A stretch of 64,000 bases of DNA, from the NCBI RefSeq assembly GCF_006716745.1, contig NZ_VFPP01000001.1, positions 8,629,386 through 8,693,385 on the forward strand. The letters are read 5' to 3'. The notes below the pieces were generated by a model, which saw only the letters and a program-made list of their open reading frames with translations, ran no database searches and was not told the DNA's origin. Within the stretch, counting starts at the first letter, position 1; every line of letters begins with the position of its first letter. Shown in pieces: positions 49,229-57,872 of this stretch. The DNA is from Saccharothrix saharensis. GTDB lineage: Bacteria > Actinomycetota > Actinomycetes > Mycobacteriales > Pseudonocardiaceae. Position numbers and translations under genes: made by a program.

Positions 49229-50449
49229 ATGAGCACCCTGCCCAAGGTCGCGACCGGCATCACCGCGTTCGCGGTGTTCGCCACGACCGTCAGCTTCGTC
49301 ATCTCCATGGCGGGCTCGTCGATGAAGTCCACGGTGCAGGTGCTGTTCCTGCCGATCGCGGACGACTTCGACGTCAGCCGCGGCACGCTCGCGATCGGCA
49401 CGACGCTGTTCGCCGTCGTGACGGCGCTCGCCTCGTCCGCGGTGGGGCACCTGGCCGACCGGATCGGCGCGGTGCCGGTGCTGGCGATCGGCGCGGGCAT
49501 CACCGGCGTGGTGCTGGTGGTGTGCGCGGTGGCCACCGACATCCGGGTGTTCGTCCCGACCTACGGCATCCTCGGCGCGGTCGGCTGCACGATGCTGTCG
49601 TTCGTGCCGCTGGGCGTGCTGGCCGACCAGCTGTTCCAGGGCCGCAACGCCGGGTTGCTGTACGCGGTGCTGACCAACGGCGCGGCGGTCGGGTTCATGG
49701 TGCTGGTGCCGCTGTGGACGTTCCTGGGCGCGGTCACGTCGTGGCGGCAGATCCTGCTGGGCATCGGCGTGGTGTTCCTGGTGGTGATGCTGCCGCTGTC
49801 GTTGCTGCTGGTGCGCTACTCCAACCGGAACTCGACCCCGCCCGCGCCCGCCGAGCACGGCTTCTGGGCGGGCATCCGGATGGCGTTCGCCGACAAGCGG
49901 GTGCGCGGCTTGATCGTGCCGTTCTTCGCCTGCGGCACCACGATGGCGTTCATCGACGTCCACCTCTTCCCGCACATGCACGACCACGGCGTGGCTCCGG
50001 TGACCAGCTCGGTGGCGTTCGTGCTGCTGGGCGGGCTGGAGATCGCCGGGTCGCTGGTGGCGGGCCGGCTGTGCGACAAGGGCCTGATCCGGTCGACGCT
50101 GATCGGCGGTTACGCGTTGCGCGCCCTGGCGATGGCGGTCGCGCCGTTCTTCGCCGCCGAGTTCACCGTGCTGGTGTTCGGCGCGCTCTTCGGCGCCAGC
50201 TACCTCGTCACGGTGGTCGCCACCACGATGTGGATCGCGAAGATCCTGCCGCGCGGACGCAAGGGCACCGCGATCGGCGTGCTGTGGGCGCTGCACATGG
50301 TCGCCGTCGCGGTCGGCAGCCAGCTCGGCGCCGTCCTCGCCGACGCCGCGCACGGCTACCTGCCGGTGATCCTGATCAGCGTCGCGCTCACCCTCGGCGC
50401 GGTCGTGCTGGTGGCGCTGCAACCCGATCCGGACGCGGCAACCGCCTGA
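49229..50449 (+). CDS. MFS transporter
   Basis: A 406-aa major facilitator with about 12 hydrophobic segments. VGHLADRIGAVPVLAIGAG is the signature loop 2-3 motif, and the protein resembles monocarboxylate/oxalate-formate-type MFS proteins in its early VQVLFLPIADDFDVSRGTL loop. Start ATG 49229 has GGAGAAC upstream. It is monocistronic with its own terminator, so it may be controlled separately from the biosynthetic operons; substrate unknown. Confidence 0.82.
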   Translation: MSTLPKVATGITAFAVFATTVSFVISMAGSSMKSTVQVLFLPIADDFDVSRGTLAIGTTLFAVVTALASSAVGHLADRIGAVPVLAIGAGITGVVLVVCAVATDIRVFVPTYGILGAVGCTMLSFVPLGVLADQLFQGRNAGLLYAVLTNGAAVGFMVLVPLWTFLGAVTSWRQILLGIGVVFLVVMLPLSLLLVRYSNRNSTPPAPAEHGFWAGIRMAFADKRVRGLIVPFFACGTTMAFIDVHLFPHMHDHGVAPVTSSVAFVLLGGLEIAGSLVAGRLCDKGLIRSTLIGGYALRALAMAVAPFFAAEFTVLVFGALFGASYLVTVVATTMWIAKILPRGRKGTAIGVLWALHMVAVAVGSQLGAVLADAAHGYLPVILISVALTLGAVVLVALQPDPDAATA

Positions 50450-50457
50450 GCGCACGA

Positions 50458-50493
50458 GGAAGCCCCCGTCCCGGAGCCGGAACGGGGGCTTCC
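50458..50493. terminator. Bidirectional terminator
   Basis: A perfect 12-base inverted repeat GGAAGCCCCCGT (50458-50469) and ACGGGGGCTTCC (50482-50493) with a 12-base loop, placed between the convergent MFS and DUF1579-like genes. Confidence 0.85.
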
Positions 50494-50501
50494 CGCCTCG
50501 A

Positions 50502-50951
50502 TCACGCCTGGCGCGTGATGTCCATGTACCAGTTCGTCTCCCACGTCCGCTCGCCGTCGGCCGACATGGCCTGCTCCCACCGCGCCGAGTCACCGGTGAT
50601 GCGGTGCCACAGGAAGCGGATGCGGACCGGTGTGCCGTCCTGCACCTCGTCGCCGAAGAACGTGCCCACGCCGTCGCTGAACGAGCCGAGCAGCGGCGGG
50701 AAGAACACCCCCGAGTCGCTGCTCGCCCAGTTCAGCGACCAGCGCCCGGTGGCCGGGTCGAACAGCCGCACGGTGAGGCCGGACGTCCCGTCGGGGAACG
50801 TGATCTCGTCCACGTTCCCCGCACCGCCGAAGATCGGGCGCACGTCGGAGGTGGACGTGAACTCCTCCCAGTCGTCGCTGCCGACCAGCCGCCGCGTGAG
50901 CCTGCGGTTGTGGATCGACCAACGGCCGATGAGGAAGTCGAAGTCAGTCAC
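50502..50951 (-). CDS. DUF1579-like/lipocalin-type small protein
   Basis: A 149-aa beta-rich protein: DFDFLIGRWSIHNRRL at the start, RLFDPATGRWSLNW in the middle and ARWEQAMSADGERTWETNW near the end. This is a common conserved actinobacterial family of unknown function with a lipocalin-like strand pattern. GTG 50951 overlaps the upstream MFS gene by 8 bases, placing it last in a long minus-strand operon. Confidence 0.7.
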   Translation of the reverse strand: MTDFDFLIGRWSIHNRRLTRRLVGSDDWEEFTSTSDVRPIFGGAGNVDEITFPDGTSGLTVRLFDPATGRWSLNWASSDSGVFFPPLLGSFSDGVGTFFGDEVQDGTPVRIRFLWHRITGDSARWEQAMSADGERTWETNWYMDITRQA

Positions 50952-52164
50952 CGGTGCCGACCTCCGCGGCCCGGTCACGGGTGGACACGTACCCGGCGAC
51001 GGCCGCCGCCAGCCCGAACAGGGCCAGCACCGGCCAGACGCCGTGGCCGAGCTGGAGGAACAGGAAACCGCCCAGCACCGGGCCGACGGCCGCGCCCAGG
51101 CCGTAGACGAACTGGAAGCTGCCGATGTAGCGACCCTTGAGGTGCGCGGGACCGGCCATGCCCGGGTAGGCGAACACCACCGGCCCGCCGATGATCTCAC
51201 CCAGCGTCCAGATCAGCGTGCCGGCGACGATCACCGCCGGGCCCAGCGGCAGCGCGTACACCGCCACGCCGATGCCGACCAGCGCGTACGCCACGCCGAC
51301 GACCAGCTTGGGCCGCATGTGCTGCGTCTTCTTGGTCACCACCAGCTCGAACAGGATGACCGCGCCGCCGTTCAGGGCGACCGCGAGCGTGTACCAGAAG
51401 ATCGGCACCCCGGACGCCTGCACGTCCAGCGGCAACGTCGACAGGTACTGCACGTAGACCACCGCGTTGAAGAACGTCGCCGCCAGGTACACCAGGTAGC
51501 GGCGGTCGCGCAGCACGTCGGCGTAGCTGCCCGGGGGTGCCTCGCCGGACGCCTCCTTCACGCCGGTCCGCGCCGGCAGCACCCGGAACGCCACCAGCGC
51601 GTAGACCGCCGCGACGATCGCCTCGCCCCAGAACAGCAGGTGGAAGCTGTCCCCGCCGAGCTGGTAGAGCGCGAAGCCGATCAGCGGCGCCGCGGTCGTG
51701 CCCAGGTTCAGCCCGAACCGGTACATGGCGAACACCATGACCTGCCGGTCGTCGGGCGTCAGCTCCGACAGCAGGGTCGCCGACGCGGGCCGGTAGACCT
51801 GGGAGATCGCGCCGAGCAGCCCCACCGCGACGATCAGCAGGGCGTAGTTGGGCAGGTAGAGCAGCGCGGCGGTGAGCACCGCGGCGCCGCCCATGCTGAG
51901 CACGGTGGAGTTGCGCGCGCCGAGCCGGTCGGCCAGCGCGCCGCCGACCAGGACGCCGACGACGTTGCCGACGCCGTAGACGCCCAGCGCGGTCGCCGCC
52001 CCGCCGGCGGAGTAACCCCGCGCGGTCAGGTACAGCACGAGGAAGATGTTGAGGAACCCACCGACCTTGTTGACGAACACGCCCGCCAGCACGGCTTTCA
52101 CGGCCGGGGGCGATTCGACGAACGTCTTCCAGATCCCGTGGTCGGTGTTCTTCGTGGTGGTCAT
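50944..52164 (-). CDS. MFS transporter coupled to ATP-grasp ligase
   Basis: A 406-aa major facilitator with about 12 hydrophobic segments: FVNKVGGFLNIFLVLYLTARG, then GGALADRLGARNSTVLSMGG (loop 2-3 motif). It matches the MFS group that is often encoded next to ATP-grasp dipeptide ligases (for example bacilysin-type neighbourhoods), and here its ATG shares a base with the stop of such a ligase (TGATG). Likely exports a peptide or intermediate; substrate unproven. Confidence 0.83.
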   Translation of the reverse strand: MTTTKNTDHGIWKTFVESPPAVKAVLAGVFVNKVGGFLNIFLVLYLTARGYSAGGAATALGVYGVGNVVGVLVGGALADRLGARNSTVLSMGGAAVLTAALLYLPNYALLIVAVGLLGAISQVYRPASATLLSELTPDDRQVMVFAMYRFGLNLGTTAAPLIGFALYQLGGDSFHLLFWGEAIVAAVYALVAFRVLPARTGVKEASGEAPPGSYADVLRDRRYLVYLAATFFNAVVYVQYLSTLPLDVQASGVPIFWYTLAVALNGGAVILFELVVTKKTQHMRPKLVVGVAYALVGIGVAVYALPLGPAVIVAGTLIWTLGEIIGGPVVFAYPGMAGPAHLKGRYIGSFQFVYGLGAAVGPVLGGFLFLQLGHGVWPVLALFGLAAAVAGYVSTRDRAAEVGTGD

Positions 52165-53408
52165 CAGGAGCTCTTCACGTCCAGCGCGGCCTCGGCCGCG
52201 TCGAGTCGGGTGGCGACCTCGTCACGCGAGGCGCCGGTGGCGATGGCGAATGCGATGCGGCCCCACACCGTGCCCTTGGGCGGCGGTGAGACGACCGCGC
52301 CCGGCTGCGCGACCGTGACGACCCGGTCGATGCCGTCGGGCAGCTTGGCGGAGTCGAACGCCAGCTCACCGAGCGTGGTGTCCTCCTCCTCGACGTAGAA
52401 GAACCGGATGCCGGCCACGCGGTCGTGCCGGTGCGCGACGTCGACCTCACCGCCGGTGGCCGCACCGGCCGCGACGAGGCCGGGGTCGACACCGGTGGCC
52501 AGCAGCCCCAGGTAGGGGATCATGTCGCCGCCGAGGCGGCCGTTGACCTCGATGACCTTGGGCCCGTCGGCGGTCAGCATGTACTCGGCGTGCGTGATGC
52601 CGTCGGTGAAGCCCAGCGCCTTGTGCGTGCGCTGCGCGACGTCCAGCAGGGTCGGGTCGGCCAGCAGCGGGTCCGAGGCGTCCACGAAGTGGCCGATCTC
52701 CTCGGCGTACGGGTGGTAGCCCACGACCTTGCGGCCGACGAACAGGGGCGTCACCACGCCGTCGCGCACGACCGAGTCGACGCTGATCTCCTCGCCCGAC
52801 ACGAACTCCTCGACCAGGATCGGCTGGTCGGTGTCGAACACCACCGGCTCGGGGCCGCGCGCGGCCTCGGTGAACGCGAAGTTGGCCCGCACCTCGGCCT
52901 CGTCGTGCACCTTGATCACGCCCAGGCTCGCGCCCAGGCCGCGCGGCTTGAGGATGGCCGGGTAGCCGACCTCGGCCGCCGCCGCGACCGCCTCGTCCAC
53001 CGTCTTGACGGGGATCGACCGGGGCTGCGGCACGTCGGACGCCTCCAGCGCGGCCCGCGTGCCGCCCTTGTCGCGCAGGCGCCAGATCACCGCCGGGTCG
53101 CCGTTGCGCAGCCCCAGGGCCTGCGCGATGAACGCGGTGGCGTGGATGCGCACCTCGTCCCAGCACAGCACACCGGCGAACGGCGTCGCGGCGTGGACCC
53201 CGGCCGCCGCGGCGGCCATGGCGGGCCCGTCCGTGGTGGAGGGCAGCACGGTCCACCCGGACACGTACTCCTTCTCCCAGTCGGGTTCGGCGGTCAGGAA
53301 CAGGTGCACCCGGTACCGCTCGCTGATCGAGCGCAGCAGGTACTCCCGGTACAACCGCATGCCGGTCGCGACCACGAGCAGCAGCGGCCGCTGGTCGGTG
53401 TTGCTCAT
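52164..53408 (-). CDS. ATP-grasp ligase (BacD/L-amino acid ligase type)
   Basis: A 414-aa ATP-grasp enzyme. An N-terminal Rossmann-like segment (LLLVVATGMRLYREYLL), GYPAILKPRGLGASLGVIKV (ATP Lys), ILVEEFVSGEEISVDSVV and VIEVNGRLGGDMIPYLG (metal Glu/Asn) are the hallmarks. These enzymes join two amino acids, or an acid and an amine, through an acyl-phosphate. It may attach a cluster-made amino acid or hydrazine to the peptide. ATGA overlap with the antiporter gene upstream; TGATG with the MFS downstream. Confidence 0.83.
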   Translation of the reverse strand: MSNTDQRPLLLVVATGMRLYREYLLRSISERYRVHLFLTAEPDWEKEYVSGWTVLPSTTDGPAMAAAAAGVHAATPFAGVLCWDEVRIHATAFIAQALGLRNGDPAVIWRLRDKGGTRAALEASDVPQPRSIPVKTVDEAVAAAAEVGYPAILKPRGLGASLGVIKVHDEAEVRANFAFTEAARGPEPVVFDTDQPILVEEFVSGEEISVDSVVRDGVVTPLFVGRKVVGYHPYAEEIGHFVDASDPLLADPTLLDVAQRTHKALGFTDGITHAEYMLTADGPKVIEVNGRLGGDMIPYLGLLATGVDPGLVAAGAATGGEVDVAHRHDRVAGIRFFYVEEEDTTLGELAFDSAKLPDGIDRVVTVAQPGAVVSPPPKGTVWGRIAFAIATGASRDEVATRLDAAEAALDVKSS

Positions 53409-54724
53409 CGGGACTCCACTCTCGAAAGGGCTTGCACGCCGCCGAACGCCCGCTCGCGCTCGCGCTCCTCATCGGTCACGGCGATCCGCCGTGCCGCGTA
53501 CCGCAACGTCGGTGGCGCCATCAGCGACGTCACGACCGACACCAGCACCACGACCGTGTAAGCCTCGGTCGTCAGCACTTCCAACCTCAGGCCCACCAGC
53601 GCCACGATCACGCCGATGACACCGCGCGCGTTGAGCCCCGCGCCCAGCGCGAGGCCCTGCCAGTGGCTGAGCCGGGCCAGTCTGGCACCCGCGTAGGCAC
53701 CCGTGAACTTGCCCACCACGGCCACCAGCAGCACGGCCAGGGCCGTGCCCAGCACCGCCGGGTGCCGCAGCGCCGTGAGGTCCATCCGCAAGCCCGCGGT
53801 GGCGAAGAACAGCGGTGCGAGGACCCCCATGACGAACGTGCGGACCACGGACATCGGTTCGCGGGCGACACCGCCGACCGAGGAGATGACCAAGCCGCAC
53901 ATGAAAGCCCCCAGGACCGGTTCCAGCTCCAGGGCGTGGGTGCCGGCGGCGAACGCTATCACCAGCAGCACGACCACCGCCACGGTCACGCCGGGGTCAC
54001 CGGACCGCTCCGCCAGCCGCAGCGCGCCCCGCGTCACCGGCCGTCCCGCGACCACCGCGAGCAGGACCACCAGCACCAGCGCGCCCACCGTCCACGCCAC
54101 GTGCCCGGCGGTCAGCCCGGAGGCGGCGGCCATCCCGGACACCACGGCCAGCAGCGACCAGCCCACCACGTCGTCCACGGCGGCCGAGGTGATGGTCAGC
54201 TGCCCGATGTCGCGGTGCAGCAGGTTCATCTCCAGCAGCACCTTGGCGATCACCGGGATTGCGCTCACGCACACCGCCACACCCATGAACAGCGCGAACA
54301 CCGGCCGTTCCGCCTCCGGGCCGAGCATGGTCGCGGGTAACAGGAACCCCGCCGCCACGCCGAGCCCCAGCGGCACGAGCAGGCCGCCGGCACCGACCCA
54401 GGCGGCGGCCCGGCCCTGGCGGCGGGCCAGCCCGAGGTCGAGGTGCATCCCGGTGAAGCCCACCAGCAGCAGCACGCCGATCTGGCCGACGGCGTCGAGC
54501 AGGTGCAGCTGCGCCGGTTCGTCGAAGACCGGGGCGAACGTGCCGAGCAGCGACGGCCCGAGCAGCACACCCGAGGACAGCTCGCCGACCACGGCGGGCA
54601 CGCCGATGCGGACGGCGAGCCGCCCGAGCACGAGCGCCACCCCGAGCAGGACGGCCACCTGGACCAGGAACACGAGCAACGAGTGCGCGCCGAGGGTGCT
54701 CGGCGGCGCGGAGGACAGGACCAC
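53405..54724 (-). CDS. CPA2-family monovalent cation/proton antiporter
   Basis: A 439-aa membrane protein with about 12 hydrophobic segments. VGELSSGVLLGPSLLG, SAIPVIAKVLLEMNLL, SAAVDDVVGWSLLAVV (the buried Asp pair of CPA antiporters) and LGAGLNARGVIGVIVALVG mark the Na+(K+)/H+ exchanger family. Such proteins sometimes accompany biosynthetic clusters, possibly acting in proton-coupled efflux or pH homeostasis. A hairpin separates it from the upstream SBP gene. Confidence 0.85.
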   Translation of the reverse strand: MVLSSAPPSTLGAHSLLVFLVQVAVLLGVALVLGRLAVRIGVPAVVGELSSGVLLGPSLLGTFAPVFDEPAQLHLLDAVGQIGVLLLVGFTGMHLDLGLARRQGRAAAWVGAGGLLVPLGLGVAAGFLLPATMLGPEAERPVFALFMGVAVCVSAIPVIAKVLLEMNLLHRDIGQLTITSAAVDDVVGWSLLAVVSGMAAASGLTAGHVAWTVGALVLVVLLAVVAGRPVTRGALRLAERSGDPGVTVAVVVLLVIAFAAGTHALELEPVLGAFMCGLVISSVGGVAREPMSVVRTFVMGVLAPLFFATAGLRMDLTALRHPAVLGTALAVLLVAVVGKFTGAYAGARLARLSHWQGLALGAGLNARGVIGVIVALVGLRLEVLTTEAYTVVVLVSVVTSLMAPPTLRYAARRIAVTDEERERERAFGGVQALSRVESR

Positions 54725-54753
54725 GGGTGAACCCCCTGTGAGCGGTTGAGAAG

Positions 54754-54781
54754 GGCACGGGGTCCTCGCGGACCCCGTGCC
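54754..54781 (-). terminator. Intergenic terminator after the SBP5 gene
   Basis: A perfect 12-base stem GGCACGGGGTCC (54754-54765) and GGACCCCGTGCC (54770-54781) with a 4-base loop, just downstream of the SBP stop on the minus strand. It would reduce read-through into the antiporter/ATP-grasp/MFS genes. Confidence 0.7.
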
Positions 54782-54790
54782 GGGTGGGGA

Positions 54791-56590
54791 TCAGTCGCGG
54801 TAGTACCAGTTCTCCGGGTTGATCATCCCGTAGGGGTTGATCGGACCGAAGCCGCCGATGCTGTTCGCCACCTCGAACAGCCGGATCGGGAAGTTCGGCG
54901 TGAAGATCACCGGCACCTCGTTGGCGATGTAGTCCTGGTACTCGTAGAGCACTTCCAGGTCGTCGCTGGTGACGGTGCGCTCGATCAGCTCGTCGGCCTT
55001 CGGGTCGCTGTAGAAGCCGAAGTTGCCGCCCGCCTTGGTGGAGAACAGGATCTCGCCGGTCGGGTGGTGGTAGGCCCAGCCGCCGTTCCAGCAGCACATC
55101 TCCCACGTGCACGGTGTCGTGGCGGTCGGCTCGCACGGCGCGTCCTCGGCCACCAGGATCGAGCCGTACACCTCCTGCAACCGCAGCTCGATGCCCGCCT
55201 GCGCGGCGGCGTCGCGGAAGTTCTCCATCACCCGGGTCAGCGCGGGGCGGCCCTCGACGTAGCGCAGCAGGATCGACAGCTTCGTGCCGGCGGGGATGCC
55301 CGCGCCCGCCTCGCCCGGACCGGTGCCCGGCCGCACGCACACCGCGGGCGTGACGCTGGTGTCCCAGCCGTTGGCCTCCAGCAGCGCCTTCGCCTTCTCC
55401 GGCGAGAACGGCAACGGCCACGCGCCCTCGCGCTGGCGCGGCGAGACGTAGTCGGTCTTCGGGTACATCGGCACCGGGCCGTTCTGCCGGTACGCGTAGC
55501 CCTGGTAGATGTCGCGCACCGCGGTGTCCTGGTCCAGGGTGGACTGCAACGCCTGGCGGAGGTAGGTCTGCGCGAACATCTTGCCGACCACGGTCGGGTT
55601 GTTGAAGTTCAGCGAGATGTAGCGGATGCAGAACGCGGACTGCGGGTGCATCGTGTACTCGGTCAGCGGGTTCGGCCCACCGACCACCGGGTCTACCGCG
55701 GGCTCGGTGGCGAAGCTGAGCGGCAGGTAGCCGACCTGGATGCCGTTCTCGGCGTCCGGGCCCGCCTTGAGCATCTCGTACTGCTCCTCGTCGGAGAACG
55801 TCGGCACCTGGCGGAACTCGTCCAGGTACGGCTTGTTCGGCCCCGAGTAGTGCTCGTTGGGCACGAACGTGACCACGCCCTCCAGCGTGTAGCTCTTGAG
55901 CCGCCACGGGCCGCTCACCACGCTCCAGATGGGGCTGTCGGCCCACTTGGTGCGGTGGGCGTTGCCCTCGTCGACGATGTTGCCCTGCTCGGCCATCAGG
56001 TACTCGTAGACCGCCTCGACGTCGGCCAGGTCACCGGAGGCGTTGGCCGGGCCGGCCGCGGTGCGGTCCCACGACTTGGGCAGCGGCGTGATCGTGCTGA
56101 GCTGGTTGTACAGCACCCAGTGCTTGGAGTAGACCTTGTCGAAGGTGAAGAACACCTCGTCCTCGGCGACCTTGCCGTAGTCGGTCAGGTTGTCCGGGAA
56201 GTAGCCCGGCACGTACTCGCCGTAGCGCGAGCCCTTGACCTTCATCAGGTTCACCCAGAACAGCACGTTGTCGGCGGACAGCGTCTCGCCGCTGGACCAC
56301 TTCCAGGGCTTGACCTTGACCCGCACGGTCAGGCCGTCCTCGCTCCACACCGGCTCCTCGCCGATGCTCTGGGTGTAGTCCACGTTCGGGGTGCCGTCGC
56401 TGCCGAAGTAGTACAGCGTCCGGTACATCAGGGCCTGGAACTCCAGGATGTTGCGGGTACCCATGCGCTCGGCCGGGGTGAACGGGAAGATCACGGCGGG
56501 CGGGAAGCCCGGGGCGCACGCCCACGTGACCACGCCGCCCTTGCGCGGCGTGCCCTCGGTACCTGCGGTGATGGTGCTCGCGGCTGTCAT
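54791..56590 (-). CDS. SBP family 5 (OppA-like) protein without signal peptide
   Basis: A 599-aa protein with the fold pattern of peptide-binding ABC lipoproteins: GVVTWACAPGFPPAVIFPF, RTLYYFGSDGTP, VKPWKWSSGETLSADNVLF (family 5 hallmark) and a C-terminal YQDYIANEVPVIFTPNFPI. The N-terminus (MTAASTITAGTEGTPRKGG) has no hydrophobic core, lipobox or Tat motif, and no upstream alternative start restores one. No permease or ATPase genes are nearby. It may be an intracellular binding protein, a repurposed enzyme or carrier, or be secreted by an unrecognised route. Confidence 0.8.
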   Translation of the reverse strand: MTAASTITAGTEGTPRKGGVVTWACAPGFPPAVIFPFTPAERMGTRNILEFQALMYRTLYYFGSDGTPNVDYTQSIGEEPVWSEDGLTVRVKVKPWKWSSGETLSADNVLFWVNLMKVKGSRYGEYVPGYFPDNLTDYGKVAEDEVFFTFDKVYSKHWVLYNQLSTITPLPKSWDRTAAGPANASGDLADVEAVYEYLMAEQGNIVDEGNAHRTKWADSPIWSVVSGPWRLKSYTLEGVVTFVPNEHYSGPNKPYLDEFRQVPTFSDEEQYEMLKAGPDAENGIQVGYLPLSFATEPAVDPVVGGPNPLTEYTMHPQSAFCIRYISLNFNNPTVVGKMFAQTYLRQALQSTLDQDTAVRDIYQGYAYRQNGPVPMYPKTDYVSPRQREGAWPLPFSPEKAKALLEANGWDTSVTPAVCVRPGTGPGEAGAGIPAGTKLSILLRYVEGRPALTRVMENFRDAAAQAGIELRLQEVYGSILVAEDAPCEPTATTPCTWEMCCWNGGWAYHHPTGEILFSTKAGGNFGFYSDPKADELIERTVTSDDLEVLYEYQDYIANEVPVIFTPNFPIRLFEVANSIGGFGPINPYGMINPENWYYRD

Positions 56591-56617
56591 GGCTGCTCGT
56601 CGGCCTCTCGGTTCGGG

Positions 56618-56965
56618 TCAGTTCGTGGTCTGGGCGGGGATTTCCTCGATGACCGAGACGCCGGACGCGGCGTGCTCGCCGAAGCGCTCCCACACCTCGT
56701 CCAGGCGGATGCGCCCGTCCTCCAGCACCTTCGGCGTGCTGCGGCAGTGGCCGGAGATGACCTGGCCGTCGTCGAGCACCATGCAGTACGCGAAGTCCAG
56801 TTCGCCGTTCGGCGACGCGGTGCCGGTGAGCGCGCCGCGACGGGCCTTGCCGCCGAGGAACTCACCCCACAGCAGGTCGCCCTCCTGGTGGTACACGGCG
56901 ACCCGGCTCTCCTCGGGACCACCGCCGGTGACCGGGTGGAACCGCTTGCCGTTGTAGTTGATCAT
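56618..56965 (-). CDS. Small conserved protein often mis-named N-acetylglutamate synthase
   Basis: A 115-aa beta-rich protein beginning MINYNGKRFHPV, with GHCRSTPKVLEDGRIRLDE in the middle and SGVSVIEEI at the end. It matches a widespread small family that databases sometimes label N-acetylglutamate synthase without acetyltransferase motifs (from memory); no function is known. Its ATG overlaps the stop of the DDAH-like gene (ATGA), implying linked expression and perhaps a shared pathway. Confidence 0.7.
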   Translation of the reverse strand: MINYNGKRFHPVTGGGPEESRVAVYHQEGDLLWGEFLGGKARRGALTGTASPNGELDFAYCMVLDDGQVISGHCRSTPKVLEDGRIRLDEVWERFGEHAASGVSVIEEIPAQTTN

Positions 56966-57792
56966 CGAACGGGCTCCCCACGCAGTTCGAGCGTGCAGCA
57001 CTTCGCGCTGCCGCCGGATTTGAGAAGTTCGGAGAGGTTGACGCCGATCGGGGTGAACCCGCGGTCGGCGAGCTTGTCCGCCAGGTTCGTCGCCTCTTGC
57101 GCGAGCAGCACGTGCTTGCCGTCGCTGACGGCGTTGAGGCCGAACACCTCGGCGTCGTGGTCGCCTGCGATGACGGCGTCGGGGTACAGCGAGCGCAGCA
57201 CGCCCCTGCTCCACGTCGAGAACGCCTCGGGGTAGTACATGATCAGGTCGTCGTCCAGCACCGCCAGTGCCGTGTCCAGGTGGTAGAAGCGCGGGTCCAC
57301 CAGGTCGAGCGTGACCACCTCGCGCCGGAAGTACCGGGCCGCCTCCGCGTGCGAGCGCGGGTCGGTGCGGAAGCCCGTGCCCGCCAGGATCCGATCGCCC
57401 ACCAGCAGGTAGTCGCCTTCACCTTCGTTGATCCAGACCGCCTCGTGGGTGCGGAAGCCGTGCCCGCGGAACCACTCCAGGTACGCCGGGCCCTCCGCCT
57501 CGCGCTGCCGGTAGCGGAACCGCGCCGAGAGCACCCGCCCGTCCACGACGGTCGCCCCGTTCGCGGCGAACACCATGTCCGGCAGCCCCGGCTCCGGGTC
57601 GATCAGCTCGACCTCGTGCCCCAGGTCCAGGTACAGCGACCGCAGCCGGCTCCACTGGAGCAGGGCGATCGACGTGTCGGTGGGCTTCTCCGGACGCATC
57701 CACGGGTTGATGGAGTAGGTGACGTCGAAGTGCTCGGGCGGGCACATCAGGTACCGGCGTGGGCGGGCAGTGCGGTGCAGGGGATCGGACAC
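56962..57792 (-). CDS. DDAH/arginine-deiminase-family hydrolase
   Basis: A 276-aa member of the guanidino-group-modifying superfamily. LMCPPEHFDVTYSINPWM, PDMVFAANGATVV, the catalytic His in VDPRFYHLDTALAVL, and the C-terminal Cys in GGSAKCCTLEL are all visible. The family hydrolyses (methyl)arginines or hydroxyarginine to citrulline, or transfers amidino groups. In this cluster it may process arginine or an N-hydroxyguanidine intermediate, or act as amidinotransferase; substrate unknown. GTG 57792 has AGAGGA upstream. Confidence 0.8.
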   Translation of the reverse strand: MSDPLHRTARPRRYLMCPPEHFDVTYSINPWMRPEKPTDTSIALLQWSRLRSLYLDLGHEVELIDPEPGLPDMVFAANGATVVDGRVLSARFRYRQREAEGPAYLEWFRGHGFRTHEAVWINEGEGDYLLVGDRILAGTGFRTDPRSHAEAARYFRREVVTLDLVDPRFYHLDTALAVLDDDLIMYYPEAFSTWSRGVLRSLYPDAVIAGDHDAEVFGLNAVSDGKHVLLAQEATNLADKLADRGFTPIGVNLSELLKSGGSAKCCTLELRGEPVR

Positions 57793-57816
57793 GGCGGGGA
57801 GTCCTCTCTTGGCGGG

Positions 57817-57862
57817 GGCGCCGCCGGTTCGCCACATGTGACGCGACGGGACCGGCGGCGCC
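57817..57862 (-). terminator. Inverted repeat after the ATP-grasp gene
   Basis: A perfect 12-base inverted repeat, GGCGCCGCCGGT (57817-57828) and ACCGGCGGCGCC (57851-57862), with a 22-base loop. It lies between the ATP-grasp stop and the DDAH-like start on the minus strand. Possibly a weak terminator or processing site that differentiates expression along the operon. Confidence 0.5.
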
Positions 57863-57872
57863 TGGTGCGGAG

